NCBI GenBank assembly: GCA_018398585.1
Contig: JAGTTD010000012.1
Location: 20,779,036-20,843,035, forward strand
Origin: Simmondsia chinensis
Lineage: Eukaryota > Streptophyta > Magnoliopsida > Caryophyllales > Simmondsiaceae
Direction of reading: 5' to 3'
Length of the DNA stretch: 64,000 bases
Shown here: positions 21,857-32,640 of the stretch, piece by piece
How positions within the stretch are numbered: position 1 is the stretch's first letter
Layout: the number at the start of each line of letters is the position of its first letter
The notes under the pieces: model-generated
Told to the model about the DNA's origin: nothing
The model's database searches: none
Seen by the model: the letters and a program-made list of their open reading frames with translations, nothing else
Program-made: the position numbers and the translations under genes

Positions 21857-22185
21857 ATGGCCTCAGCTAAACATGACATCGAGAAATTCACGGGTAGAAA
21901 CGATTTTGAGCTGTGGAAAGTCAAGGTACAAGCACTGCTTATGGCCCTAGGCGTTAGTTCTGCACTTCTGGAAGATATCTTCCAGAAGGTTTCAAACCGT
22001 CAGACAAGGCTAATATGGATAAAGTAGCTCACGGTAATATCTTACTTTGTTTAAGTAACACAGTTCTAACTAAAGTGTAATCTGAAAAGAGTGTCTTAGA
22101 TGTCTGGAAAAAGTTAGAACAACTATATGCCTCTAAATTCCTCTCTAATCGAGTATATTATATTGAAAGATTTTACTGCTTTAGA
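21857..22185 (+). pseudogene. Copia gag, N-terminal part, frameshifted
   Basis: ATG at 21857 opens MASAKHDIEKFTGRNDFELW, the typical copia gag start. A frameshift at about 21970-21985 moves the frame; the shifted frame continues GFKPSDKANMDKVAHGN and VLDVWKKLEQLYASKF with one TAA at 22078 (a CAA Gln would fit). It then runs without break into the long frame at 22186. One indel and one C-to-T change inactivate an otherwise complete gag. Confidence 0.9.
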
Positions 22186-25100
22186 ATGGACGAGAACAAA
22201 AACATAGAGGACAATTTGGATGAATTCTATAGAGTATTATCAGACTTGGACACTCTAAAAGTAGAAATAACTGACGAGACCCAGGCTATAATACTTTTAG
22301 GATCATTCCCTAAATACCTAAGTTCTCTAAAAGAAACTCTAAGATACGGTAGAAAGACCATATCACTAACAGAGGTAGATGACGCCCTAAGATCTAAAGT
22401 AGTAGAACTAAAGAAAGAGGGAAAATACTATCCTAGTAATAGTGGCAATCGCGGTGAAAGCTTAAAGATACGAGGTAGAACTAAAACAAAAGACAACTAT
22501 AAAAGAAGAGGTACGAACCACTCAAGATCCAGGTCTAGGGGTAGAAAAGATCTGTCTCATGTAAAATGCTATGAGTGTGGAAAATTCGGCCACTATAGGA
22601 GCATTTGTCCTGAAAACAAGAACCAAGCTAGGGCTGATTACACTGTAGAAAATCATGAATGTGGAGAAGTGTTGATTGCATCTACTGATTTCACTTGCCA
22701 TGAGTGGGTACTTGATTCTGGATGCAGTTTTCACATGACATTTGATAAGTCCTATTTTACTGATTATGTGTCTGTAAATAGTGGAAAGGTTATGTTAGGA
22801 AATGACCATGCATGCAAGGTGGTAGGTGTTGGAACAGTCAGGGTCAGAATGTCGGATGGCACAATCTTTACCCTAGAGGGAGTTAGATATGTACCAGAAC
22901 TTAAAAGAAACCTGATATCCTTAGGACAACTTGATCTTAGTGGACTAACCCTAAAGGCCTGTAGGGGAGAGATGAAAGTCCTGCGAGGTGCCCTTGTTGT
23001 AATCAAGGGAGAGATCAAGAATGGATTATATGTCCTTAAGGGAGAGGTAGTTTCTGGGGAGGGAAACATGTCCAAGATCGACCCTAAGGACACGACCAAC
23101 CTATGGCATAGGAGGTTAGGACACATATCCGAGAGAGAACTAATAGAGCTCCAAAAACAGGGTTGTTTTGGTGCTGATTCTGTGACAAAACTTGATTTCT
23201 GTGATCATTGCATCTATGGTAAGCATCATAGGATTGCATTTAGTGTAGGCTCACATACTACCCATGGCATTGTTGATTACGTTCACACTGATCTATGGGG
23301 ACCCTCAAGGGTTCCCACAATGGGTGGAGCCCATTATTTCCTGTCCATAGTTGATGATTTCTCAAGAAAAGTATGGGTGTTTCTACTTAAAAATAAAAAC
23401 AATGCATATGATACTTTTGTTAAGTGGAAAACGTTAATTGAGAATCAAACAGGAAAGAAATTGAAAGTCTTAAGAACTGACAACGCTCTAGAATTTGTGA
23501 ACTCTGAATTTGACAAGCTTTGTGATGATAATGGTATAAAACGACATAAAACTGTAAGAGGAACCCCTCAACAAAATGGTGTAGCCGAACACATGAACCG
23601 GACCCTACTAGATAGAGTAAGGTGTATGTTGTTTTCAGCCGAGTTATCAAAACAGTTTTGGGGTGAGGCTGTTAACACAGCCGCATACCTAATTAATGGG
23701 TCACCCAACTCTGTTTTGAAAATGAAAACACCCGAGAATGTTTGGAGCGGAAAGAACGCTAACTATGATAACCTAAGAGTATTTGGGTGCTCAGCTTTTG
23801 CACACCAACGAGAGGGTAAATTGGAACCTAGGGCTGTAAAAGGCATATTTCTAGGCTATCCTTCAGGTGTAAAGGGTTTTAGACTAGGCATTAAAGAGGG
23901 AAACAGAACTATAACAATAATTAGTAGGGATGTCATCTTCAACGAAGATGAGATGCCCTACATTAAAGAACAATCGAGCAATAGTTCAAATGTTAGGGAA
24001 TTCGACCCAGACTACTACGAATTTGAAGTTAACCCACCTAGTCCTCTAAACCTGAGAAAAGAACCTGAAGATGACCTAGATAACTTCGAAAATATTGATA
24101 GAAATGCTGCTGTAACAGTGCCTAATAGAGCTGAAATTGAACCTAATGTACCTGAAAATGATGTTCAGGACCTGAAAACCTATCAATTGGCTAGGGATAG
24201 AGTTAGGAGAGAATCTAGAGCCCCTGAAAAATATGGATATGCTGAGTGTATAGCTTATGCATTAAACACAGCTTTAGATTACGTACAGATCGAGCCATTG
24301 TCCTACACTCAAGCAATCAACAGCAAGCATTCAGCCGAGTGGCTGAATGCTATGACAGTTGAAATGGAGAGCTTGAGGAAGAACAATACTTGGGTCTTGA
24401 TTCCCAAGCCCAAGGGTAGAAAAATCATAGGTTCAAAATGGATCTTTAGAGTTAAAGAACCCGATACTCCTGAAGGTTTGCCCCGGTTTAAAGCTAGACT
24501 AGTTGCCAAAGGTTTTTCACAGAAAGAGGGGGTAGACTATAATGAAATTTTTAGCCCTGTCGTAAAACATACCACTATTCGTGTTATTATGTGCTTGATT
24601 GCCTTCTATGACATGTCTCTACATCAAATGGATGTTACTACTGCATTTTTGCATGGAGAGCTTGAGGAAGAGATCCTCATCTCCCAACCCGAGGGCTTTA
24701 TTGTACCCGAGCAGTTTGAGCATGTTTGTTTGCTGAAAAAATTGCTGTATGGACTGAAACAGTCACCCAGACAGTGGTATAAAAGGTTTCATGCATTCAT
24801 GGTAGATAATGGTTTTAGTAGGACTGTTCATGACTCATGCTTGTACTATAAAGACATTGACTGTTCTGATGCTATTTTTCTGCTAATATATGTGGATGAT
24901 ATGTTATTAGCTAGCAAGTCCCTAAAGCAGATTTCTGACTTGAAATCTCGGTTAAACGGCTCGTTTGATATGAAAGACTTAGGGGAAGCTAAAAGGATAT
25001 TAGATATTGATATCATCAGGAACAGGTCTAAAGGAACAGTACATTTAAGTCAAAGTCATTATCTTAACAAGGTTTTGAAAAGCTTTAATATGTTCGAGTC

Positions 25101-25410
25101 AAAACCCGTGAAACAACCTTTAGCATCGCAGTACCAATTTTCAGCAAGTCAATGCCCTAATACTAAGCAGGAAAAGTTTAAAATGAGCACAATACCGTAT
25201 GCTAACGCCATAGGATCATTAATGTATGTAGTGACCTGTACTAGACCAGACTTAGCGTTCCCCATGAATATATTGTCACGCTATATGTCAAATCCCGGTA
25301 AGGTACGTTGGGATGGTGTTAAATGGCTGCTAAGATATGTAAAAGGGTCAATTGATTTGGGCTTAACATTTGGTAGAGACCAAAATGAACTTAGATTGAC
25401 TGGTTCGTAG
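22186..25410 (+). CDS. Copia gag-pol polyprotein (gag C-term, protease, integrase, RT)
   Basis: A 1074-residue open frame; the ATG at 22186 is internal to gag, not the true start. In order: gag C-terminus; CCHC knuckle CYECGKFGHYRSIC (about residue 127); protease active site VLDSGCSFHM (about 176); GAG-pre-integrase with WHRRLGHI and CDHCIYGKHH (about 309-345); integrase core with D in VHTDLWGP, D in RTDN and E in GVAEHMNRT; RT with KARLVAKGFSQKEGVDY, MDVTTAFLHGELEE, YGLKQSPRQWYKRF and the catalytic YVDDM. It ends at TAG 25408 after a one-base loss shifts the RNase H frame. The integrase motif usually reads AERMNRT, so the His is a change. All visible catalytic residues are present. Confidence 0.95.
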   Translation: MDENKNIEDNLDEFYRVLSDLDTLKVEITDETQAIILLGSFPKYLSSLKETLRYGRKTISLTEVDDALRSKVVELKKEGKYYPSNSGNRGESLKIRGRTKTKDNYKRRGTNHSRSRSRGRKDLSHVKCYECGKFGHYRSICPENKNQARADYTVENHECGEVLIASTDFTCHEWVLDSGCSFHMTFDKSYFTDYVSVNSGKVMLGNDHACKVVGVGTVRVRMSDGTIFTLEGVRYVPELKRNLISLGQLDLSGLTLKACRGEMKVLRGALVVIKGEIKNGLYVLKGEVVSGEGNMSKIDPKDTTNLWHRRLGHISERELIELQKQGCFGADSVTKLDFCDHCIYGKHHRIAFSVGSHTTHGIVDYVHTDLWGPSRVPTMGGAHYFLSIVDDFSRKVWVFLLKNKNNAYDTFVKWKTLIENQTGKKLKVLRTDNALEFVNSEFDKLCDDNGIKRHKTVRGTPQQNGVAEHMNRTLLDRVRCMLFSAELSKQFWGEAVNTAAYLINGSPNSVLKMKTPENVWSGKNANYDNLRVFGCSAFAHQREGKLEPRAVKGIFLGYPSGVKGFRLGIKEGNRTITIISRDVIFNEDEMPYIKEQSSNSSNVREFDPDYYEFEVNPPSPLNLRKEPEDDLDNFENIDRNAAVTVPNRAEIEPNVPENDVQDLKTYQLARDRVRRESRAPEKYGYAECIAYALNTALDYVQIEPLSYTQAINSKHSAEWLNAMTVEMESLRKNNTWVLIPKPKGRKIIGSKWIFRVKEPDTPEGLPRFKARLVAKGFSQKEGVDYNEIFSPVVKHTTIRVIMCLIAFYDMSLHQMDVTTAFLHGELEEEILISQPEGFIVPEQFEHVCLLKKLLYGLKQSPRQWYKRFHAFMVDNGFSRTVHDSCLYYKDIDCSDAIFLLIYVDDMLLASKSLKQISDLKSRLNGSFDMKDLGEAKRILDIDIIRNRSKGTVHLSQSHYLNKVLKSFNMFESKPVKQPLASQYQFSASQCPNTKQEKFKMSTIPYANAIGSLMYVVTCTRPDLAFPMNILSRYMSNPGKVRWDGVKWLLRYVKGSIDLGLTFGRDQNELRLTGS

Positions 25411-25865
25411 ATTCCGATTTTGCCGGTGATCTAGATAGGAGACGATCTACGTCAGCCTATGTTTTCACTTTAACGGGTGGAGCTATTAGTTGGAGGTCAA
25501 AGTTACAGGCTTTAACCTCTTTATCTACTACCGAGTCAGAGCTCCTAGCAATATCGGATGCCGTTAAGGAAGCCATATGGCTGAACGGCTTGTTAAATGA
25601 GTTAAAACTGAACCTAGGATCACCCAAAATCTACTAAGATAGTCAATCTGCCATTGCCCTTTGTAAGAACCCAGTTTTCCATGATAGAACGAAACACTTA
25701 GCAGTCAGGCGGTATTTTATCATGGATAACATAGAAGAAAATCACATTGATCTGCTGAAAATTTGTACAGAGGATAACCTCGCTGACATGGGGACTAAAG
25801 GTCTTCCGTTGGAGAAGTTTACACGTTTTGTTAAACTCCTCCAAATGGAATGGAACCCAGGGTGA
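25401..25865 (+). pseudogene. Copia RNase H, frameshifted from pol
   Basis: The frame that begins VDSDFAGDLDRRRSTSAYVF at 25407 continues the polyprotein. It shows LTGGAISWRSKLQ, LSTTESELLAISDAVKEA, then DSQSAIALCKNP, HDRTKHLAVRRYF and NLADMGTKGLP, ending at TGA 25863. One TAA at 25635 interrupts it. The frame difference from RT is a single missing base near 25403. Confidence 0.92.
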
Positions 25866-25910
25866 TACTGGATGTAAAATTGTTAGTCATATACTTACCA
25901 AGGTGGAGTT

Positions 25911-27012
25911 TGTTATTGTTGGTAAATATATGACGTAGTTCGGATAAAAGAAAATAATTAAAATAAGGGAGGACAAAAACGTAGCGTTTTAGGTTGAAGT
26001 AATTCTTTGAATTCTGTTTTCATTGCCCCTCACTTGTGAAATTAATTACTTGTTTGTATGAGATGCCCAGCTGCCCGGAGTACTGTTACCTGCCCGAACA
26101 GTGCTGCCGGCTCTGATCCAATTATACTGGCTGCCCGGTTTGGGCTGCCCATGCTGCCCGAGTTGTACTTCCTGCCCGGATCCTTTTAATTTGTACAGTT
26201 GGCTTGTCATTTCACCCTCATCCCTCTCTCTCCCTTAACCAGAAACCCGTTAGGGTTTCTTGTGAGGCTCTTCCAGAAGGTTCTGTTGCTTCATGTCGGC
26301 CGTTCGAGCCTCGACAAGCGTCACAAGATCCGGGGCCCTCGATATATGAACCGTGTGTAAGTTTCGACCGTCCGATTGTTGCGTTAATTAAAGGTTGTGA
26401 TGAGTTTAGGGTTTTTTTACAGGTCGTAGCTACTGGGGGTATTTAATGCCAAGTGGTGGGGTCGTAGAGGTAACGAAATCAGTTTTCTTCTCCTCTCCTC
26501 TTCTCTCTCTGGCGATTTTTACCCTTGAATGCTCCCTTGAAACCCTAACCCTAAAAACGAACCTCTGAGCCATAATACAGTTAGGTTCCAACCTCGTGAG
26601 CCTCGGATCGAAGTGTAATCGTGTTCGTTGAGCTCCGTTCGCCCTATTGGAGCTCCGTTGCAGGCCAGAAGCTCGGTTCGTGTTCCGGTGGAGGTCCGGT
26701 AGTGGTGTTCTTGGAGTGTTGTTGAGCCTTACTCGTGGTGTGAGCGACTTGCTTGCAATTTCGGTAAAATCTAGTTCACAAGGGGAGGTATACTTCTAAA
26801 CCTACTAGATTTGGTTGTTCTCTTGAGTCTTGTGTTGTATTTGAGGTTTATGAAGTGATTTGTGTTGTGATTAGTCTAGGTCTAGTTTAAGTTGGTTCTT
26901 GTGGGGCAAGATCTGAGATCTTGGAGTTATTGCTGTGTGTTATCTTTGTGTGTCTTGTTTAAGTCGTTTATCTGAGTTATTTTGTGTAAGATTTGAATAA
27001 TTACACATAACA
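25911..27012 (+). repeat. 3' LTR of the copia
   Basis: It follows AGGTGGAGTT and starts TGTTATTGTTGG, ending CACATAACA. Near-identical to the 5' LTR apart from scattered substitutions and the short deletion noted there. Confidence 0.93.
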
Positions 27013-27485
27013 GGGTGTAAATGAGCCAACCCGGCTCATCATAAATCTCAAAAAGTTCAACTATCGTTTAGCTTATAATGCTGAGCCCAAGTTAGTAAAG
27101 CTTGAGTTTGTGGGCTCGCAAGCCTAAACGAGCCTAAGCGAGCTTTTTTATGTATAATATATTTGCTTAAATATTGGCAAATAAAGTCATATTGAAGTTC
27201 AAATGAGCCGAGTACGAGCTTCAACAAGCCCAAACGAGCCAATACTGAGCATAAATTAGGCGAAATATTGCAAGCCTAAATTGAAGCTCACCGAGCTTAG
27301 ATTGAGCTAAGCCAAGCTTGAGTTCTTGATGGGCTGAGCTCGAGCCTGAACTTTCAATACTAGGTGAGCTTTGAGCCGATTTTGAACCGAGCTAAAAGCT
27401 AATCAGTCGAGTCGAGCCGAGCCGAGCCGAGCCTCAAGCTTGGCAAGCACAGGCTCGGCTCGGCTCGGCTCAAAATACACCCCTA

Positions 27486-27801
27486 GCTAGAAAAAAAATA
27501 AGGAGAAGAGTAATTGAAACTTATCTGAAAGATAAAGATTGTTGTTGTGACGTGATGTTCATCATTGCCTAAAGTCGTTTATGCCCCCGCACCGATACAA
27601 CGGGATTGCTCTCTGACTCTCAGGGTTAACACAATATTCTCCACCGTAGTGTACCCTAGAGTGGAGGATTAGGATATGTCATAATCGGACAGAAATTGGA
27701 GAAATAGAGAGCGGCAATAGAGAGAGGGAGAGAACCGAGATGAAGAAGTATATAGCTTTTGTTCTAAGGTTTTGTGAACAATATAGTCGGAACAACCCCC
27801 C

Positions 27802-27832
<31 letters not shown>

Positions 27833-28172
27833 AACCCAAAAATCACGGTTTCTGTTGAGAGAAATTAAAGATATTGGTGAGTTATCAGCTTAGTGAGAGA
27901 AAAATTAGGTTAGTCGAGAAAATAGGGGGAAGTAATGTTAACAAAATATCTGACGAAATCATGGAGTATCACTTAATCGTTTTTTTCCTCCAGATTTTGC
28001 AAAGTAAAAATAAACTCTGAATTTTTAAAAGTAGGGTCAGGAAAGATACCATGCCACGATGCGCCCGCACCCAGCAAAAGGGGGTATATAAACAAGACTA
28101 GACCCTCCTAATTTTTCTACGGGGTATAATTTCCCACTAAAATATTTGAAAATTTTTGAAGCACATCCAACA
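27486..28172 (-). repeat. Second TGTTGGA-type LTR, diverged copy of 5304-5980
   Basis: It aligns in the same orientation with 5304-5980 over its full length: shared AAAGTCGTTTATGCCCCC, GGTTAACACAATAT, ATTAGGATATGTCATAAT and the CACATCCAACA end at 28172. Its left end (TGTTGGA in the other copy) has decayed or was disturbed by the hAT at 27485. A run of about 26 C followed by A sits at 27797-27834 where the other copy has CCCCACCCCCCACCC. The flanks ATTTG (before 5304) and ATTTA (after 28172) would be a near-perfect 5-bp duplication if the two LTRs belong together. Confidence 0.75.
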
Positions 28173-29520
28173 ATTTATAGTGTACAAGAATAGACTTTCT
28201 ATGTGGAGTGTTTTGTGGACTTGAATGGACATTTAGTTAACAATGTATAAGGGTCTTCATAGTTTGGCTAACCTTACTCAAAAGTATTTTTGTTCAGTTA
28301 ATTCCAAAATGAATGGTTAAGTGCTTTTTGTTAAATATGTAAGTCAGTTCGGTTATACCAGTTAATAGGCAACGGATTAAAAATGCATATATATAGTAAA
28401 ACCTCCAATTGATACCTGAAGAAAATGTTGATCATTTTCCAAAGTAAAAGGAACATACTTTTCATAATAGATAAAAGATAACTACATATGATGATTTTCA
28501 ACAAGTAAAAACTTTTTCCCAAAAGTAACAACACAAGTGAATAAAAATCCTACACAGTGAGTATATAAAATAGCTTTTGAGCCTATGATTTTGAGTATCG
28601 ATTTTCAGTCACTTAGAGATTGAAGCATGGGTTAGGAGGATGTGGTGTTTCAATTTTTATTTGGTTTGCTAGTTGCTTAATAGAGTTTAGTTTATTAATT
28701 GACTTTTGAAAGATGTAATTTATTAGAAAAAAAATTACTAGAAATTATTAGTTGGGAAAAAGATATATCAAGTGGAAATAAATTCTTAAACAGTAATAAA
28801 TTGGAAGATTTGAACTAAAATTAAATCAATTTAACATTCATGTATTATTTTTAATATATATGTATATGTATGTACGTATGTATGAATGTATTTGTATATG
28901 TATATTTTTCTGACCAAAAAAAAAATATATATGTATATTTCGGTAGTCAATTTATCGGAATGAACAAAATTGTGAACTGTAATTGTCAGGAAATACTACA
29001 AGTTCAACCGATTCGATTAACCATACAAGAAATTCAGATAGGGTAACTGCATTTTTGTATAAGGATTTTGATTCGATATTTCGGTCATCGATTTTTTTAA
29101 GAACCCTAATGGTATAAATTTCAATAGGATAACATGTTAGCCTTCCTAGGGAGCTTTTCTATGCTACTTAGAGGTGAATGATGAGTTAATAGTGTTAATA
29201 AGAATTACAAAAAACATAGAAAAATAGTTCTTACTTATACTAATAACTCAACGTGACCTTGCTCCTTGGGAGGAAACAGATCAGTTGGGCAATCATTCCG
29301 CGAGTTATAGTAAGCCAGGTAGATTCTATACTTACTGTTTTGTTAAAAGAAAAAAAAAAAAAAAGAATTATCACCACATGTTGCAGAACTTGTTTATAAT
29401 TTTCAGAAAAATCATGACATCCAAGAGTGCATTGCAGTCAATATTGATAGATAACTCATACATTAATCTTACTATGCTCAATGAAAATGAACTAATGTTG
29501 TTGATGTGGTTTTATAAAAG
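28173..29520. other. AT-rich non-coding region
   Basis: No usable frame. Scattered TTCGGTTA and TTCGATTAACC motifs (28341-28365, 29000-29020, 29060-29090) resemble the subterminal repeats of some non-autonomous hAT elements, but no terminal pair was found. A TATG/TACG-rich microsatellite lies at about 28857-28900. Confidence 0.4.
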
Positions 29521-31000
29521 TGTTAAAATCGTATACTTGCAAGTGTACGAGCAAGTCGTAGCTATGACAAGTATACGTGCATTGTATCCACATGGAATTA
29601 GTATAAAGTTTGATTCGGAGACTACTGAGAGATTAAAATTGGGTTTTTGTTTGAAACGCGAGTGTCTAACTAAATTAATGAATTTGAAACGTAAATTAAT
29701 TTGTTAATTGATCAAAGTTAGTTTAAAGCATGAACTAGGGTTACCCAAATTCGAATCCCATCATTATATTTTAACACGATAATGACTCTTAAAGGTTTAG
29801 ATTACAAGCTTTAAATATAGATTAACATTACCTTAAGCTTAGGGCAATGAACTAGTCTAAGGACATAACCCATCTTACAACTCTAAGTATAGCAGGAGTT
29901 ATCTCAATTGTACCACTCAATTCCTTTATGACTCCTAATTTTATGTTAAACCTGATTAATACTTAAGTTAGGATTTGGGGTAATAAACCAGTCTAAGGAC
30001 ACAACCCATCTAAACATTTTAAGTATGACATGGATTATCCCAAATTCCTTTTTCCTCTTCAGTTCGTATTAATTTGTTTAAAGACTGTGTTTAGGGTTGG
30101 GTACAAACCTCAAACCTTGACCACTTATGTGGAATTTATTATACTATAGTTTAGGCTACAAACACAAGACCACATGTGAATAAAATCGGAAATCGAAGCA
30201 CGGAAACAATCACATAGTAAGAAGACCGATCTTAAAATATAGTACTCCCCAAAGAGGTTCAAAAGTAGTACAACAAAAGTCATTACGCAAATGGAACATA
30301 AATTCGGGATCTAGACGGCTACCTATCCTTCACCTTAAACTATAAGTTTATTTCTCCATTGAAGTTTTAAGAATCACTATTTCAAATGATAAAAGGGAAA
30401 GAAAACTCATGAATTTATGGACTTCTTTGATCGGTGTAGACTTGACACTAGCTTCGATGCCCCCGTTCTCGGATCACTTGCACTTCGGCCTTCATGAGAT
30501 CAAATCTCTTGGCGGCTCAAGGAAGGAGGAGAAGTGAATTGAAAACAGAAGTGGGAAAAAATACCCCTTCCTTATTTAAAGAGAGGGTGAGGGCACGCTA
30601 CGTCGGTGTCGATCAATCGGCGCTTTAAAGCACCTAAATCATATCTTACGCAATTCACTTCAAACATATATAACTTTTGATCCGTAAAGGGTTACAGGTC
30701 AAAATTTATGTCAAAACGAAGCTCTCGAATAGATCTACGGGATCTTATGGTATTGTCAATTGAATTTGATATTATTTGTCATGGATACTCTTCTTTTCAC
30801 CTTTTGCTAGTTTTAAGCTAAACCGATTGCCAAAATGTATGGCGGATCGATCCGTGCACCCAAGGGAGACTTTTCTTAGCCGAATTTTGACTTGTTTGGT
30901 ATTTTTCTCACACGTGGTTTGATTTCTCAACGTAGTCTTTGATGTTGATTTTTGCTAGTTTTTACTGCTTTTCACATTATCCTTGCTCCAACACATATCA
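29521..31000. repeat. LTR-like repeat, boundaries uncertain
   Basis: It starts TGTTAAAATCGTATACTTGC, a form common at plant retrotransposon LTR starts, and a TG...CA unit could end at ACACATATCA (31000). Inside are two similar blocks containing AGTCTAAGGACA(C/T)AACCCATCT (about 29854 and 29990). No target duplication was found, no coding region is attached, and a solo LTR is only one reading. Confidence 0.4.
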
Positions 31001-31711
31001 AACCTTAATATACAACAACTATAATATATCACACATGTAATAGCTGAAAATATAATAAGAACGCAGTATAAAATATATGAAATATACAACCTATTAGTGG
31101 TCTTGATTTATGAGTTGGATAGCTTTGTGCTTATAGACCCTTGTTCACTAGTTCTTGTTGCTGTAAAAGAGTGTTGTGAACACTAACATAAGACTAATGA
31201 GTTAGTTGGATGCCAAATTCTAGCACTATCGTTGAATGTTATAAAGTAATAGATTTCGAAATGCCAATGGTATTTTTGAGATACTTAAACATTATTCTTT
31301 GTTGGGCCGGATAAGATGTAAGATAAAACATCATGAGAAAGATAATTACCACTAAGATATGTGACAAAACTTTAGTTAAGAAGCATTTAATGCAACTGAT
31401 GACTTATTTAAGTAACTTAAAGTTCTCAACGTAAAGACTATGTAGTCAATTATAATAGGATGTGATACTGAATTTCCTAGACAGAACTTTGTTTATGTTG
31501 GATTACAATAAATAAGTAGAATGTAGTGCCCGAAATGATGGCGTTGTAAGTGGTAAAAGGCGCCCTTAGAGCCAAGAGAAATATTCATTTAGCTCAAGTA
31601 TTCATCTTTGGGGGACAAGAAAGCTCCAAAGGGTATGGTGATAAGCAAAATAAGGTATTTTTTGGTGCATGAAACTGAAGCCTGGAACTAGGGTTCAGAT
31701 TCTGATTCTAA
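31001..31711. other. Non-coding AT-rich stretch
   Basis: I see no gene or element boundary here. Confidence 0.4.
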
Positions 31712-32640
31712 TATTTGGTTCACCTCGTAGAATTGAAAATATAATTCCACTATCCAATTCCATTGAATTTCATTTTAATTGAAAACCATATATTTCAGCT
31801 CCTTAGGATGGAGATAAAGAAATTGTAATTCTATATCAGTTAAATTCTATGTCACTTTAAGTGACTTACAACCCAAAATAATCCAATTCATGTCATTAGA
31901 AACCCCAAGATGGCATCACCTGGCCTAACCTAAGATTGACTTGAAATTTAAAATCACCGTACTTGGATGACTTGAACTCAAACTAACCTGATGTGGCACG
32001 TGACCTGATCTAACTTAAAATTATAGATATCCAAATCCGTAAACCTGAGGTTCGAGATGACTCAAACCTGAATGAACTTACGTGACTAAAGCCTGACTTG
32101 AACAAGAACCCATCGAGTTAATGTAAAACCCAAGGTAACCTAACTAATTGACTCGAATCCTAAAAGTGAAGTGACACGATTCACTTCGACCTAAAATGAC
32201 CCACCCAAGGTAACCTGGTCCTTGCAACCTGATTGGCCTGAAATCAAGGTGGCTCTAGCCTTAAGTCATCCTACCTAACTAAAATCAAACCCTGCTAACC
32301 CAGTTCTAGAATGACCCATCTAATTAACCCAAAATCGCTATGATTTGAACACGATATGATCCAACCCAACAAAAACCGGACTCGAGTTGACTTGAAACTT
32401 GAAATGACTCGAATTCACAATGATCCAACCAACCAAAACCCGACCTTAGTCAACCCGAAATCCATAGTGATCTAACTTAGTTGGCTCAACATTTGAGATG
32501 ATTAGTTATGAGAGTATAATTCCAACTTTCAATTTCTTTGATTAGCCAAACAATGGAAAAATTCCATCCCAATTCTAGTTTAATCAAAATCAGATTTGAA
32601 TTATATTTCCCCAGTCCAATTCTATTCCATGTGCCAAATA
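31712..32640. mobile_element. MITE-like element with internal degenerate satellite
   Basis: The ends are inverted relatives: TATTTGGTTCAC...AGAATTG...ATATAATTC at left (31712-31745) and, read from the other strand, TATTTGGCACAT...AGAATTG...ATATAATTC at right (about 32598-32640). The interior (about 31905-32500) is a chain of diverged units built on TGACTTGAA, AATGACC, CAACC and AACCCGA words. No transposase and no clear target duplication, so class is unassigned. Confidence 0.5.

Larger units (their letters stand above)
20700..27012 (+). mobile_element. Nearly complete Ty1/copia retrotransposon, Tork-like
   Basis: LTRs at 20700-21815 and 25911-27012 are flanked by identical GGGTG (20695-20699 and 27013-27017). 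It has an initiator-Met primer-binding site, gag-pol in the order gag, protease, integrase, RT, RNase H, and the polypurine tract AGGTGGAG before the 3' LTR. The LTRs differ only at scattered positions plus one short indel near 20808, so it is the youngest large element here. Four lesions spoil it: a gag frameshift, a gag stop, an RNase H frameshift and an RNase H stop. Confidence 0.95.
20693..27485. mobile_element. Non-autonomous hAT, split at its left tip by a copia
   Basis: Without the copia (20700-27012 plus one GGGTG copy) this is an element of about 475 bp, from TAGGGTG at 20693 to ACACCCCTA at 27485. The ends are inverted: TAGGGTGTAAATGAGCC at the left and, read from the other strand, TAGGGGTGTATTTTGAGCC at the right. 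The interior repeats CGAGCC and GGCTCG motifs, especially at 27410-27470. The 8-bp target duplication is not clear (ATTGGGAA at left, GCTAGAAA at right), possibly decayed. Confidence 0.7.

Noticed and set aside
29285..29707. 140-residue frame
   Set aside because: Spans an A run and the start of an LTR-like repeat, with no domain and no conserved words.
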